A DNA stretch of 64,000 nt from Trichodesmium sp002260545 (GTDB lineage Bacteria; Cyanobacteriota; Cyanobacteriia; Cyanobacteriales; Microcoleaceae), in NCBI RefSeq assembly GCF_050016015.1, contig NZ_JBNHEQ010000243.1, positions 1-64,000 on the forward strand, read 5' to 3'. Of the stretch, positions 8,981 to 18,668 are shown one piece after another. A program made the position numbers and the translations under genes. How positions within the stretch are numbered: the first letter of the stretch is position 1; each line of letters opens with the position of its first letter. A model generated the notes under the pieces. The model did no database searches. It saw nothing but the letters and a program-made list of their open reading frames with translations, and was not told the origin of the DNA.

Positions 8981-11026
8981 ATGGAAGACTCACTACAATC
9001 TTTATCAAAATTGTTTACAGAAAAATTGTATAGAATCCCAGATTATCAAAGAGGTTATGCTTGGACAAAAAAACAGCTAATGGATTTTTGGGGTGATTTA
9101 AACCAACTTGAAGAGGATAAAAAGCATTACTTAGGAGTTTTAACTCTCGAACAAGTACCCGAAAAAATTTATGATAAATGGGAAGATGATGATTGGATTA
9201 TTAAATATAAGAGTTATGAGCCATATTATGTTGTTGATGGGCAACAAAAATTGACAACTGCAATTATTTTAATTCAAGTAATCATAGAATCACTTAAAGA
9301 TGAAGAAAAAGACAAAATTAATTTTCGATCTGCTAGTGATATTAAAAGCAAATATATCTATGATTCTAAGGATGAAGGTATATCAAGGTCTTATATTTTT
9401 GGTTACGAGAAAGATAATCCCAGTTATGAATTTTTGAAGACCAGGATATTTCTTGAACAGTCAGATTATAGTGAAACTTTACAGGAAACAATCTATACTC
9501 ATAATCTCGAATTTGCCAAGGAATTTTTTGCGGAAAATATCAAAAAATTAAAATTAGAAGCTAAGGAAATTATATATCGCAAACTTACTCAAAGTCTGTT
9601 GTTTAATATTTATACAATCTCAAGTGATATAGATGTATTTGTTGCTTTTGAAACTATGAAAAATAGAGGTCAGCCTCTTTCATACTTAGAGTTGCTAAAG
9701 AATAGATTAATATATCTTTCAACAAAATTTGAAGTTGTGGATGATGAAAAAAATAAACTAAGGAATAGCATTAATGAAACTTGGAAAACTATGTATCATC
9801 ATCTGGGAAAGAACAAAGATAAACCTTTGGATGATGATATATTTCTATCTAATCACTTTACAATTTACTTTGGCAAATCAGAAGAATTAGACGATGATGA
9901 TTTTTTATTTGATTTATTTTCAGTTAGTAAACATATTTATTCAGGCAAAAGAAGAGGTATCTATAGTACATACCTTTTAGAAAATAAATTTACAGTAAAG
10001 AGTATAGTAGCCGATAAAAACAACAAAGGAAAAATAAATAATCAGGAAACGTTAACGCCAAAAGAGATATATAAGTATGTTCAAAGTCTTAAGTCCTCTG
10101 TAGAGTTATGGTATCAAATTATTAATCCTAGTGATAGTGGTTTTACTACAGAAGAAAAACTTTGGATAGATAAACTAATTAGATTTTCTAGAAATGATGA
10201 TTTTTTTCCTGAAGCTCCATTACTCATGGTATTTTTTCAAAAAGAAAAGGATGTAGAACAAAGAATTAAACTTTTGAAAATTCTGGAAAAAATAGGTTTT
10301 CTCAAATTATTGAGTTATACTCGCCACGAGTATGCTTTTTTATTTGTATATGGAGAAGCTCCAATGAACATGATTAAATTAGCTAGAGAACTTAGTAAAG
10401 GTGAAAAAAAACCTAAGCAAATTATTGAGTCTATCGAAGTTTTTCGGACTCGACTAATAAATCAGAATAATATTGTATCAAGAATCAAAGGAGATTTTCA
10501 AAAATCGGGTTTTTATAAGTGGCATGGCATCAAGTATTTTTTGTATGAATATGAGCTTTTTATAAAGGAAAAATCAAAGGCAAAACGCTATAAATTAAAC
10601 TGGGATAACTTTAATAATGAAGATTATGGTGATTTTAAAACTATAGAACATATTTATCCACAAAATACTCACAAGCCATGTTGGACTACAAAATTTTCTA
10701 ATTATAATACTGCTCAAAGAAATATATTGAGACAGTCTTTAGGAAATTTGTTAGCTTTGTCACATCCAAAAAATTCTAGCCTGGGAAATAGATGTTTTGA
10801 AGAAAAATGTTCTAATGGAGAGAATGTTGGATATAAATATGGTTCCTATTCAGAAATAGAAGTTAGTGAAAAGGATGATTGGACAGCAAAAGAAATATTG
10901 GAAAGGGGTCTTAAGCTCTTGAATTTCATGGAGGAACGTTGGGGAATAAAGCTAGGAAGTAGAAAGGAAAAAATTGATTTTCTTAATTTAGGATTTGTAG
11001 AAGAAAAAGAAAAGGAAAAAACCTAA
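8981..11026 (+). CDS. DUF262/DUF1524 protein, GmrSD-like (putative modification-dependent restriction enzyme)
   Basis: 681 residues. The N-terminal DUF262 (GmrS-like) motifs are present: IPDYQRGYAW at residues ~18-27 and YYVVDGQQKLTTAIILI at ~82-98. The C-terminal DUF1524 (GmrD, HNH-type nuclease) has KTIEHIYPQN at ~553-562 and SLGNLLALSHPKNSSLGNR further on. Single-chain proteins of this architecture act as type IV restriction systems against modified phage DNA, with nucleotide hydrolysis by DUF262. Assignment to defence is family knowledge; the target is unknown. Codon use is strikingly AT-rich compared with its neighbours, which suggests transfer. A small conserved gene starts 3 bases after its stop, so the two are probably co-transcribed. 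Confidence 0.82.
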   Translation: MEDSLQSLSKLFTEKLYRIPDYQRGYAWTKKQLMDFWGDLNQLEEDKKHYLGVLTLEQVPEKIYDKWEDDDWIIKYKSYEPYYVVDGQQKLTTAIILIQVIIESLKDEEKDKINFRSASDIKSKYIYDSKDEGISRSYIFGYEKDNPSYEFLKTRIFLEQSDYSETLQETIYTHNLEFAKEFFAENIKKLKLEAKEIIYRKLTQSLLFNIYTISSDIDVFVAFETMKNRGQPLSYLELLKNRLIYLSTKFEVVDDEKNKLRNSINETWKTMYHHLGKNKDKPLDDDIFLSNHFTIYFGKSEELDDDDFLFDLFSVSKHIYSGKRRGIYSTYLLENKFTVKSIVADKNNKGKINNQETLTPKEIYKYVQSLKSSVELWYQIINPSDSGFTTEEKLWIDKLIRFSRNDDFFPEAPLLMVFFQKEKDVEQRIKLLKILEKIGFLKLLSYTRHEYAFLFVYGEAPMNMIKLARELSKGEKKPKQIIESIEVFRTRLINQNNIVSRIKGDFQKSGFYKWHGIKYFLYEYELFIKEKSKAKRYKLNWDNFNNEDYGDFKTIEHIYPQNTHKPCWTTKFSNYNTAQRNILRQSLGNLLALSHPKNSSLGNRCFEEKCSNGENVGYKYGSYSEIEVSEKDDWTAKEILERGLKLLNFMEERWGIKLGSRKEKIDFLNLGFVEEKEKEKT

Positions 11027-11028
11027 TT

Positions 11029-11220
11029 ATGCAACTCCCTTACCCAGAAACTAAATTTGTCATCTGCATCAACAATAAAAACTATCCAAACTCATTAGAA
11101 ATTAGCAAAATTTATCAAGTCATTCCCGACACTACCGCCATTAAATATCAAATGATTCGAGTCATCGAGGAATCAAACGAAGATTACCTCTACCCAAGCA
11201 ATTATTTCATCCCCATTTAA
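11029..11220 (+). CDS. Small conserved hypothetical protein, 63 aa
   Basis: 63 residues (FVICINNKNYPNSLEISK, IYQVIPDT, then MIRVIEESNEDYLYPSNYF). It resembles a short cyanobacterial family seen as single-domain proteins with the pattern ICI-N-x-Y-x-x-SLE-x-x-K-IYxVIPD and ESxEDYLYPxxYF. I do not know a function. It begins 2 bases after the stop of the DUF262 gene and is followed 46 bases later by a Uma2 gene, so it may be carried along with that accessory cluster. No signal peptide or membrane segment. Confidence 0.7.
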   Translation: MQLPYPETKFVICINNKNYPNSLEISKIYQVIPDTTAIKYQMIRVIEESNEDYLYPSNYFIPI

Positions 11221-11266
11221 TTACCAAAAGCAGCATAAATTGCCTTTTCCATAACACCTTAAAATT

Positions 11267-11860
11267 ATGCAAACTCAACAACAAAAAAACTACACTCCCA
11301 CAGAATATCTAAACCTTGAAACTAACTCACAACAACGACACGAATATATCAACGGTGAAATTTTTCCCTTGACTGGTGGAACTCCAAATCATAATCAAAT
11401 TGCCCTTAATTTCAGCGCAGCTTTAAACTTTTCCCTCAAACGTCAACCCTATAGAGTATTTATTTCCGACCAACGACTTTGGATTCCGAAAAAACACATC
11501 TATACTTATCCTGATGTTATGGTAACTCCAGGAAATTTACAACTACAACAAGGAATAAAAGATACAATTACTAACCCCATAATAATCGCCGAAGTTTTGT
11601 CAAATTCTACTATAAATTATGACAAAGATGAAAAATTTGCAGCTTATCGAACTATTCCTACATTTCAAGAATATCTACTCATAGATCAATACACAATACA
11701 AGTCGAACAATATTACAAAACTGCTCAAAAAAAGTGGATTTTTTCAGAATATAACGAACTCGAAGAAACTATATGTCTCAATTAAATTGATTTTCAAATA
11801 ACCCTGGCAGATATTTACGATAAAGTCGAATTTGAAACAACACAAAACAGCAATAATTAG
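11267..11860 (+). pseudogene. Uma2-family (DUF820) endonuclease-like gene with an in-frame stop near its 3' end
   Basis: The Uma2/DUF820 fold (PD-(D/E)XK type) is recognisable: YTPTEYLNLE, RHEYINGEI, YTYPDVMVT (the Asp) and NPIIIAEVLSNST (Glu). The open frame ends at a TAA at 11783-11785, but the same frame continues at once with IDFQITLADIYDKVEFET to a TAG at 11860. This is the normal Uma2 C-terminus, so the TAA is an internal nonsense codon. About 172 of 197 residues remain before the stop and the catalytic part is intact, so some activity is possible. The final segment is also duplicated at 11913-11984. Confidence 0.75.
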
Positions 11861-12259
11861 AAATATTGAAACTTATTTATGTTGGGTTTCGTTCCTCAAC
11901 CCAACCTACTTTCTAGCAGATTTTTACGATAAAGTCGAATTTGAAACAGCAGAAAACAGCGATAATTAGAAATATTGAAACTTATACCAAATTCAAAAAA
12001 GGTCGTTAGAGTATTAATCTCTAAATTAGCAGCAGCATAGAAAACCACTATAGCAATATTTTATGAAATAGGTATTATTTATGTTGGGTTTCGTTCCTCA
12101 ACCCAACCTACTTTCAATACTAAAAATCCCACTTACAATTACAAGAAGAGCAAGATATTCTCACTGGTCAAAAATTAAATATTGATAAACAACAACTATC
12201 ACTAATTCCTAACTTCTATACTATTAAAATAGTAAAAAATTTCAATATATCTAAAAACA
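11786..12259. repeat. Duplicated Uma2 tail and two GTTGGGTT...AACCCAAC hairpins
   Basis: The segment that encodes LADIYDKVEFETTQNSNN (11803-11875) recurs as a near copy at 11913-11984. A 40-bp hairpin repeat (GTTGGGTTTCGTTCCTCAAC, then CCAACC; arms GTTGGGTT and AACCCAAC) occurs at about 11879-11909 and again at 12081-12111. The rest, up to the next ATG, contains an open but startless frame near 12125-12240 (LQEEQDILTGQKLNIDKQQL) that looks like a scrap of an old gene; I cannot name it. Confidence 0.65.
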
Positions 12260-14092
12260 ATGACAGGTCCTACTCCTAACGGATTTTATGAATTAACTTT
12301 AGATTCTGATAATTTTCAGCTAACTCCTGAATTACTAACAAATTTGCCTGGAGGTTTACTTGGTTTAAGTGGCAATGATTCAATTATTGGAGCTGAAGAT
12401 GCAGAAATTATTAATGGTAATCAAGACAACGATACAATTATTGGAAATCAAGGTAATGACACAATATTCGGAGGCAAAAATTTCGACTCTATTTTCGGTG
12501 GAGATGGTGATGATTTTCTCAGTGGAAATTTAGGCAATGATGAAATTTTTGGTGATGCTGGAAACGATATATTAAGAGGTGGAAAAGAAGATGATTTGCT
12601 CAATGGTGGAGAAAATGATGATAGTTTATATGGAGATTTAGGAATAGATACTCTGACTGGAGGCAACGGTGCAGATGTCTTTTTCCTTTCCCAAGAAGCA
12701 GACATAATTACTGATTTTTCAATAGGCGATCGCCTCAACTTACCATCAGATTTAACTACTAATGATATAACATTTGAAACTACCGCCCCAGGAAGCAACG
12801 ATACTGTAATTAGAATTAGCAGTTCAGGAGAAATAATCGGTTTATTATTAGCTACTTCACCAGCAGAAATCGACCAAAATACTTTATCTTTTATAGATAT
12901 ATCTGGCAATGAAAACCTTAACAGTAGTTTCATAGAAACCCAACCATTATCATCAGAAAATATTCGCATTTCTCTAGATTCATTACCACAACCTTTTGCC
13001 AGTGAAAGTGCTTCTAATCCTGCCGATATTATTCCAGTTCCCGATAATCCAACTTTCCAAGTTCCTGATGGATTTACAGTTAATGTTTTTGCTGAAGATT
13101 TAGAAAGACCTCGTTGGTTAGCAGTTACTCCTACCGGAGATGTATTAGTAACAGAAACACCACTAAATCAAATCCGTTTATTGCGCGATACAGACGGCGA
13201 CGGAACAGCAGATTTTTCTCAGATTTTTGCCTCAGAAACAAATGGATTAAATCAACCCTTTGGTATGGCTTTTACTGAAGATTTTTTCTATGTTGGAAAC
13301 ACAAACTCAATAGTTAGATTTCCCTACAATATTGGGGATATACAAATTAATGGCACTGGTGAAAAAATTGCCGATTTACCAACAGGAGGTCATTGGACTA
13401 GAAACTTAGCAATTTCTGACAATAATCAACTTTTTGTTTCTATTGGTTCCCTCTCCAATGTATCTGTCGAAGCATTACCTAGAGCATCAGTTCAAGTAAT
13501 GAATCTCGATGGTTCTAATCAACAAACTTTTGCTTCAGGTTTAAGAAATCCTGTCGGTTTAGACTTTAATCCAATTACAGGTCAACTTTATACAACTGTC
13601 AATGAACGAGATGGATTAGGAGATAACTTAGTTCCTGACTATTTAACAGGATTAGAAGCAGGCGAATTTTATGGTTGGCCGTATGCTTATTTATCACCTA
13701 ATTTGGAAGACCCTAGAAGAGCTGGAGAAAATCCTAATTTAGTAGCTCAAACTGAAACTCCTGATGTTTTATTTCAATCCCATTCTGCACCTCTAGGACT
13801 CCAATTTTATGATAAAGAAACTTTCCCAGAAGAATATCAAAATGGAGCATTTGTAGCATTTCGAGGAAGTTGGAATCGTCAGGAACCTACAGGTTATAAA
13901 TTAGTATTTGTACCCTTTGATCAAAGTGGAAATCCTACAGGAGAATATCGAGACTTTTTAACAGGATTTTTAGATGTTTCAGCAGAAACAACTTGGGGTC
14001 GTCCGACGGGTTTACAAGTATTGCCAGATGGAAGTTTATTATTTACTGAAGAAGTCAATAATCGGGTTTATCGTATTCAATTTCGGCAGTAA
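12260..14092 (+). CDS. RTX calcium-binding repeats fused to a PQQ-type sugar dehydrogenase (sorbosone dehydrogenase family)
   Basis: 610 residues. Residues ~38-140 hold glycine-rich RTX nonapeptides (GNQGNDTIFGG, FGGDGDDFLSG, FGDAGNDILRGG, GGNGADVFFLS), which bind calcium and are typical of proteins exported by type I secretion. Residues ~265-610 form a six-bladed beta-propeller like glucose/sorbosone dehydrogenases: QVPDGFTVNVFAEDLERPRW, LLRDTDGDGTAD, GLRNPVGLDFNP, GEFYGWPYAY, FRGSWNR and LPDGSLLFTEE. These enzymes oxidise sugars with PQQ in the periplasm or outside; here the substrate is not known and PQQ supply by this organism is uncertain. No N-terminal signal peptide is seen, which fits type I export. 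No ABC exporter is adjacent. Confidence 0.88.
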   Translation: MTGPTPNGFYELTLDSDNFQLTPELLTNLPGGLLGLSGNDSIIGAEDAEIINGNQDNDTIIGNQGNDTIFGGKNFDSIFGGDGDDFLSGNLGNDEIFGDAGNDILRGGKEDDLLNGGENDDSLYGDLGIDTLTGGNGADVFFLSQEADIITDFSIGDRLNLPSDLTTNDITFETTAPGSNDTVIRISSSGEIIGLLLATSPAEIDQNTLSFIDISGNENLNSSFIETQPLSSENIRISLDSLPQPFASESASNPADIIPVPDNPTFQVPDGFTVNVFAEDLERPRWLAVTPTGDVLVTETPLNQIRLLRDTDGDGTADFSQIFASETNGLNQPFGMAFTEDFFYVGNTNSIVRFPYNIGDIQINGTGEKIADLPTGGHWTRNLAISDNNQLFVSIGSLSNVSVEALPRASVQVMNLDGSNQQTFASGLRNPVGLDFNPITGQLYTTVNERDGLGDNLVPDYLTGLEAGEFYGWPYAYLSPNLEDPRRAGENPNLVAQTETPDVLFQSHSAPLGLQFYDKETFPEEYQNGAFVAFRGSWNRQEPTGYKLVFVPFDQSGNPTGEYRDFLTGFLDVSAETTWGRPTGLQVLPDGSLLFTEEVNNRVYRIQFRQ

Positions 14093-14103
14093 GTAGTAGA
14101 GAG

Positions 14104-14862
14104 TAGTTTAGTAGACTTGCAGGTGATTGGTATATCAGTTGCAGTTATGAATTTACTTCCACTCCAACACCTAAAAAGACTGAAATTGTTGGTGTAGATT
14201 TAGGAGTAAAAACTTTATTCTTCTTTAAGTTACGGTAAAGTATTTGAAAGTGTAAAATCTTATCAAAGTATGACAGCTAAACTATCTAGAATACAATACC
14301 TAAATCGTCACAAAGAGGTAGGTTCTGCTAACTGGAGGGCAGCACAACTCAAGATAGCCAAGTTGCATAGAAAGATAGCAAACCTCCGTAAAGACGCGCT
14401 TCATAAATTGATAACATACTTAGCCAAAAACCACGGCATAGTAGTCATAGAAGATTTGAATCTTCGCGGAATGTTTCGCTGCGCGACATGAAAAGCTAAC
14501 CATAAATTAGCTAAGTCAATAGCAAACCAAGGATTTTATGAGTTTCGCAGACAGCTAGAATATAAGTGCCAATGGTACAGTTCGGAGCTAGTAGTAGTTG
14601 ATAGATTTTTCCCATCATCAAAAACTTGCTCTAATTGTGGTCATGTTCAAGATATGCCCTGGCATCTGAGAACTTATGACTGCCCTGAATTTGGCTTGTC
14701 AATACATAGGGATTTAAACGCCAGTATTAATTTGAGAGATGCGGTCGGCTTGACCGTCAATGCCTGTGGACGGAGTGCTGCCGACAGTTCCGGTAGAAAC
14801 AGGAAGTAAACATTAAAATGTCACGCTATATGAGGTTTTATATCGGTTTTATAAAGCAGTTT
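14104..14862 (+). pseudogene. tnpB: Decayed tnpB of the same IS family as the copy at 6447
   Basis: Starts abruptly inside the gene (GDWYISCSYEF region) 12 bases after the RTX gene, so the 5' half is missing. A frameshift lies near 14218 (after GVDLGVKTLF), and an insertion containing TTCGCGGAATGTTTCGCTGCGCGACATG interrupts the RuvC Glu region near 14463 (given in part). The zinc ribbon is damaged (CPEFG for CPDCG) and the last catalytic motif reads SIHRDLNAS with His replacing Asp. The 3' non-coding part resembles 7530-7613, so the right end of the IS is preserved. Non-functional as protein; a guide RNA could still be made. Confidence 0.85.
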
Positions 14863-14983
14863 TTTTTGGTTATCCTATCTCAACTGGTGAAGATAGTGTC
14901 TTTGAGAACTTGGAGGAAAAAACTTTTATAATATAAAGTTGAGGCTTTAAACCGAATTTTTCGGTAAATGCTTTGATAGTTAA

Positions 14984-15529
14984 TCAACTAATCCTAATTA
15001 ATTCCTCAATACTTTTCTTGTTAATTTTCCACATCTCCTCTTCTTCCCAAACCCATCTACTATCTACCCGTTCCACTGTACCATCTAAATTAAACACAGT
15101 TACTGTTGCTAAAGTCTCAATCCATACAGTCGCTCCACAACTATGAGGCTCATCTGGTCGATAAACAATCCGACAAGGACCGTGAATCTCCATTTCGTGA
15201 CCCTTACTTAAAATCTTAGAGCCACGTTGGGCAGAAAGTACATATTCATCTTTGGCTTGAGGATCGACTTTTTTCCGCTTCCGATTTTTCTCTATATTAG
15301 GTCGATTAAAATGAAGGGTATTTTTACCACAATGGCGCAGAGGCAACCAATTGGGTTTGGGGCCACGTTTTTTACCAGAGATTCTTGGTCTTCCTTTGTA
15401 TAGAGGAATTCCCCAAGTTCTACCATTAATTTTCCGAGCGCCTTGAATCCGACCTTCCTGAAGCAAAACTCGAACTCTTTGAGCAGAAATATTCAATAAA
15501 GAAGCAGCTTCAGTAGTACCGACAAACAT
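14984..15529 (-). CDS. HTH-domain (excisionase-like) hypothetical protein
   Basis: 181 residues. The N-terminal ~45 residues look like a MerR/excisionase-type HTH (VGTTEAASLLNISAQRVRVL, then EGRIQGARKINGRTWGIP). A basic linker follows (GKKRGPKPNWLPLR, then NIEKNRKRKKVDPQ). The C-terminal part is a compact Trp-rich domain (CRIVYRPDEPHSCGATVWIE, then DSRWVWEEEEMWKINK) that I do not recognise. Binding DNA is likely; what it controls is unknown. No phage integrase or transposase is beside it apart from the tnpB remnant downstream. Starts with ATG at 15527-15529. Confidence 0.6.
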   Translation of the reverse strand: MFVGTTEAASLLNISAQRVRVLLQEGRIQGARKINGRTWGIPLYKGRPRISGKKRGPKPNWLPLRHCGKNTLHFNRPNIEKNRKRKKVDPQAKDEYVLSAQRGSKILSKGHEMEIHGPCRIVYRPDEPHSCGATVWIETLATVTVFNLDGTVERVDSRWVWEEEEMWKINKKSIEELIRIS

Positions 15530-16072
15530 AAGATTTAATTATATATTTTACTATTGCGTATAGCAGAATAATACTAAATAATACAAAAATTACAAAGACA
15601 TACATTTTGGGTGCTTCAGATCAAAAAATTTTCGCTAGTCTAGGGTTTGCTAAAAAAGTCTTTTTAGGGAGTAGGGGGTAGGGAAGCAGAAGGAAGCTTG
15701 ATTTTTCTGCTATAGTCAGCCCAACATAAAATAGTACCTAAACAAAATTATTGACCTATTCTAGTTCTATAGAACCTTTAGAAGGCAAAAAATTCAGCTT
15801 GTATAGATGTTTCATTAATTGATAATGGATAATGGATAATGAATAATGGATAATTACCTGGTTGTTAAAACCGAGAGGATTGAATATGGAGAAATGTCCT
15901 AGCACTTTTTCTATTTAAAAGGAGAGGCTTTAAACCTTTGGGGATTAACTATCAATTATCCATTATCCATTGGTAATTAATTTTGTGTACCTACTTACTA
16001 ACTTTTTGTAGCTCTATGAGCTGAAAAGCTCGCACTTATTTCCCCCTACTCCCTATTAAGAAAAAAACACCT
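15530..16072. other. Gene-free stretch with repeat copy 2
   Basis: 543 bases between divergent genes. It contains a purine-rich GGGAGTAGGGGGTAGGG tract near 15667 and a copy of the ATTATC/GGCTTTAAACC repeat at 15812-15978, with GATAATG units on its left (four) and CAATTATCCATT units on its right. Promoters of both neighbours must lie here but I cannot point to them. Confidence 0.6.
15812..15978. repeat. Dispersed ATTATC / GGCTTTAAACC repeat, copy 2
   Basis: ATTGATAATGGATAATGG units, then ACCTGGTTGTTAAAACCGAG, AGGATTGAATATGG, AAAAGGAGAGGCTTTAAACC and inverted ATTATCCATTATCC units. The core hairpin near its left side has diverged (GGTT..AACC), while the flanking units form a long imperfect inverted repeat. 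Confidence 0.65.
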
Positions 16073-17584
16073 ATGTATTGTGATTATTTAGTACAAATTC
16101 TTACCGCCCGCGTCTACGATGTAGCTCAAGAATCACCACTTGAAACTGCTGCCAACCTCTCCACTCGCCTTAACAACAAGCTCCTACTCAAACGAGAAGA
16201 TATGCAGTCAGTCTTCTCCTTCAAACTCCGTGGAGCTTACAACAAAATGGCTCAACTCCCTCCCAACATTCTTTCCCGTGGAGTTATTGCAGCCTCCGCA
16301 GGCAACCATGCTCAAGGAGTAGCTCTCGCTGCAACCCACCTCAATACCAACGCCATAATAATTATGCCAGTAACTACCCCCCAACTAAAAGTAGATGCTG
16401 TAAAAGCTAGGGGAGGAGAAGTTGTTTTGCATGGCGAAACTTTTGATGAAGCTTATAAATACGCCCGTCAACTCGAAGAAGAAAAAGGCTTAACTTTTAT
16501 TCACCCCTTTGACGACCCCTACGTTATCGCTGGACAAGGTACAATAGGTATGGAAATTCTCCGCCAATACCAAAAACCAATCCATGCCATATTTGTTGCC
16601 ATCGGTGGTGGAGGTTTAATTTCTGGTATTGCAGCTTATGTTAAACGGTTACGCCCCGAAATCAAAATTATTGGTGTTGAACCTGTTGATGCTGATGCTA
16701 TGTCACAATCTTTAAAAGTCGGACATCGAGTCCGTTTACCCCAGGTGGGATTATTTGCCGATGGTGTGGCAGTACGAGAAGTAGGGGAAGAAACATTTCG
16801 CCTTTGTCAGCAATATGTAGATGATATTATTCTCGTAGAAACCGATGATACCTGTGCTGCCATCAAAGACGTTTTTGAAGATACTCGTTCCATTGTTGAA
16901 CCTGCTGGTGCCTTAGCGATCGCTGGAGCCAAAGCTTACGTCGAACAAAAACAAATTCAAGGAGAAACCCTCATCGCTGTCGCCTGCGGAGCAAATATGA
17001 ACTTTGACCGTCTCCGGTTTGTTGCCGAACGCGCCGAACTGGGAGAACGTCGCGAAGCTATCTTTGCCGTTACTATTCCTGAAACCCCAGGTAGTCTTCG
17101 TAGGTTTTGCGACTGTCTTGGCAAACGGAATATTACTGAATTCAACTATCGTATTGCCGAGGAAAAAGAGGCACATATTTTTGTGGGAGTGCAAATAAAA
17201 GACCGCGCTGATGCTGCCAGAATACTAGAAACATTTACAACTCAAGGTTTGAAAAGCATAGACTTAACAGACGACGAACTAACAAAATTACACCTGCGTC
17301 ATCTAGTAGGTGGTCGTTCTCCCCTCGCCCATCACGAATTACTTTACCGTTTCGAGTTTCCGGAACGGCCAGGGGCATTAATGAAATTTGTTGCGTCCAT
17401 GAGTCCCAACTGGAATATTAGTTTATTTCATTATCGCAACAATGGGGCAGATTATGGACGTATTGCCGTAGGAATACAAGTCCCTCCCTACGAGATGGCC
17501 GAATGGCAAACTTTTCTCCAGAGCTTAGATTATCCCTATTGGGACGAAAGCCAAAATCCAGCTTACAAATTATTCTTGGCCTAG
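16073..17584 (+). CDS. ilvA: Threonine ammonia-lyase, biosynthetic
   Basis: PLP enzyme that deaminates threonine to 2-oxobutanoate, the first step of isoleucine synthesis. 503 residues. The PLP lysine is K51 in SVFSFKLRGAYNK; SAGNHAQGVALAA and the phosphate-binding loop AIGGGGLISGIA follow. After residue ~330 there are two ACT-like regulatory domains (FAVTIPETPGSLRRFCDCLG, and LYRFEFPERPGALMKFVASM), the arrangement of the isoleucine-inhibited biosynthetic enzyme rather than the short catabolic one. Allosteric inhibition by isoleucine is therefore expected. Single gene; the ATG is preceded by AAGAAAAAAACACCT, without a strong Shine-Dalgarno sequence. G-rich GGGGAGTAGGGG repeats follow the stop. 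Confidence 0.95.
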   Translation: MYCDYLVQILTARVYDVAQESPLETAANLSTRLNNKLLLKREDMQSVFSFKLRGAYNKMAQLPPNILSRGVIAASAGNHAQGVALAATHLNTNAIIIMPVTTPQLKVDAVKARGGEVVLHGETFDEAYKYARQLEEEKGLTFIHPFDDPYVIAGQGTIGMEILRQYQKPIHAIFVAIGGGGLISGIAAYVKRLRPEIKIIGVEPVDADAMSQSLKVGHRVRLPQVGLFADGVAVREVGEETFRLCQQYVDDIILVETDDTCAAIKDVFEDTRSIVEPAGALAIAGAKAYVEQKQIQGETLIAVACGANMNFDRLRFVAERAELGERREAIFAVTIPETPGSLRRFCDCLGKRNITEFNYRIAEEKEAHIFVGVQIKDRADAARILETFTTQGLKSIDLTDDELTKLHLRHLVGGRSPLAHHELLYRFEFPERPGALMKFVASMSPNWNISLFHYRNNGADYGRIAVGIQVPPYEMAEWQTFLQSLDYPYWDESQNPAYKLFLA

Positions 17585-17788
17585 TTAGTGTTTAAGGAGT
17601 TAGGGGAGTAGGGGAGTAGGGGGGGTAGGGGAGTAATTTTTTCGCCGTTGTCTGCTCAAAAATTTAGCTTTTTAGGCATTTTATACCATTTTTAAAAAAG
17701 AATGCTACAAAAAGGTATATGTTGATCGGATTATGGTTAAAAACAGTCGATAAAATTTATTTGAGATAGTTATATCTTTATTTTACCC

Positions 17789-18057
17789 AATAATTAATAA
17801 TTAATAATTAATTATTAAATAATTCTGGTTTAAAGCCTCCGCTTGGATACGGGAAAAAAAGTGTTAGGATATTTCCCGATATTCAATTCCTGTAAGGTTT
17901 TAACCAAAGTTCAATAATTTAGAATTTAGAATTACCTCTCCTTGAAAACGGATAGGATTGACGAACAGGAAAATTTTTATTTATTATCCCCTATCCAAGG
18001 GGAGGCGCATACCCACAATATTTCGGTAATTATCAATTATCAATTATCAATTAATGA
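17789..18057. repeat. Dispersed ATTATC / GGCTTTAAACC repeat, copies 3 and 4 (head to tail)
   Basis: The first copy reads GGTTTAAAGCCTCCGCTTGG, followed after a diverged middle by GGTTTTAACC. The second reads ACCTCTCCTTGAAAACGG, AGGATTGACGAACAGG, CCCCTATCCAAGGGGAGG and then inverted ATTATCA units ending at 18057. Together they show that the element occurs in both orientations. Confidence 0.65.
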
Positions 18058-18075
18058 ACCCTTTTTCCTTCTTAT

Positions 18076-18103
18076 GTAGAGACGTTGCATGCAACGTCGC
18101 TAC
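18076..18103. repeat. GTTGCATGCAAC palindrome
   Basis: 28-bp near-perfect palindrome centred on GTTGCATGCAAC, with GTAGAGAC and GTCGCTAC arms. Related palindromes occur at 43471-43494, inside a tnpB gene, and as half-sites (GGGACGTTGCAT..) near 42405, 52085 and 53920. Confidence 0.7.
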
Positions 18104-18525
18104 CTTATGTAAGAAACATTTATCAAATTAGTATTAGACTGAAAACCAGGCACTTTTTTCAAACTCAAAAAGGCTAAAAACTTTATTATTATTTATTATT
18201 AATTGTTTGAGATTTAATCAGCAAGTCCTAGTTAAGAAAATTCTTGTGCCTAACTACTCCCTGATTATGCTACGATATATACTGTTTCATCTTCCACTAG
18301 CTACTTGGTAGTCTTGTAGCAGTAGTGTTTCGAGTTGGTGTAACTCTCTTTGTATTAAGAGGGATATAGCAAAAGTCGCTACTTGTTTACCACTACCAGC
18401 TCTTTTTTCTGAGCTAATGGAATTTGTCCTAATGCAGTAAAAGTGCCATAAATTTCTACCCCTCTTCTCTCTATTCATTTAGCAGAGCTACGAGTAATTG
18501 ATGGGAACTTAACCTGCTCCATGTA

Positions 18526-18668
18526 ATACCAATTCACTTTAAAGATGTCACAAATAATTTCAAACTTTATAGATGTTAAATTATTTGCTGAAATTACTTT
18601 AACGTCAGAGTTTTGAGCCGATAGAATATTATTTTGACTTTTGACTTTTGACTTCCGTGAAACGGTAT
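18526..18668. repeat. 143-bp ATACC...GGTAT element overlapping the open frame of desB
   Basis: The left end ATACCAATTCACTTTAAAGA and the right end TTCCGTGAAACGGTAT are shared with the element at 55120-55267. Both copies also share the interior AGTTTTGAGC and TTTTGACTTTTGA tracts. In both cases the right end supplies the first codons of the open frame downstream (TSVKRY here, NSVKRYY at 55247), which argues that those upstream codons are not real protein. Confidence 0.7.

Noticed and set aside
12120..12245. Startless open frame (LQEEQDILTGQKLNIDKQQL)
   Set aside because: Looks protein-like but has no start and matches nothing I recognise; noted within the intergenic feature only.
18287..18478. 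63-residue open frame on the minus strand (GSGKQVATFAISLLIQRELH)
   Set aside because: It lies in repeat-rich DNA, has no recognisable relative and no ribosome binding site. It may be a scrap of an old gene, but I cannot support a call.
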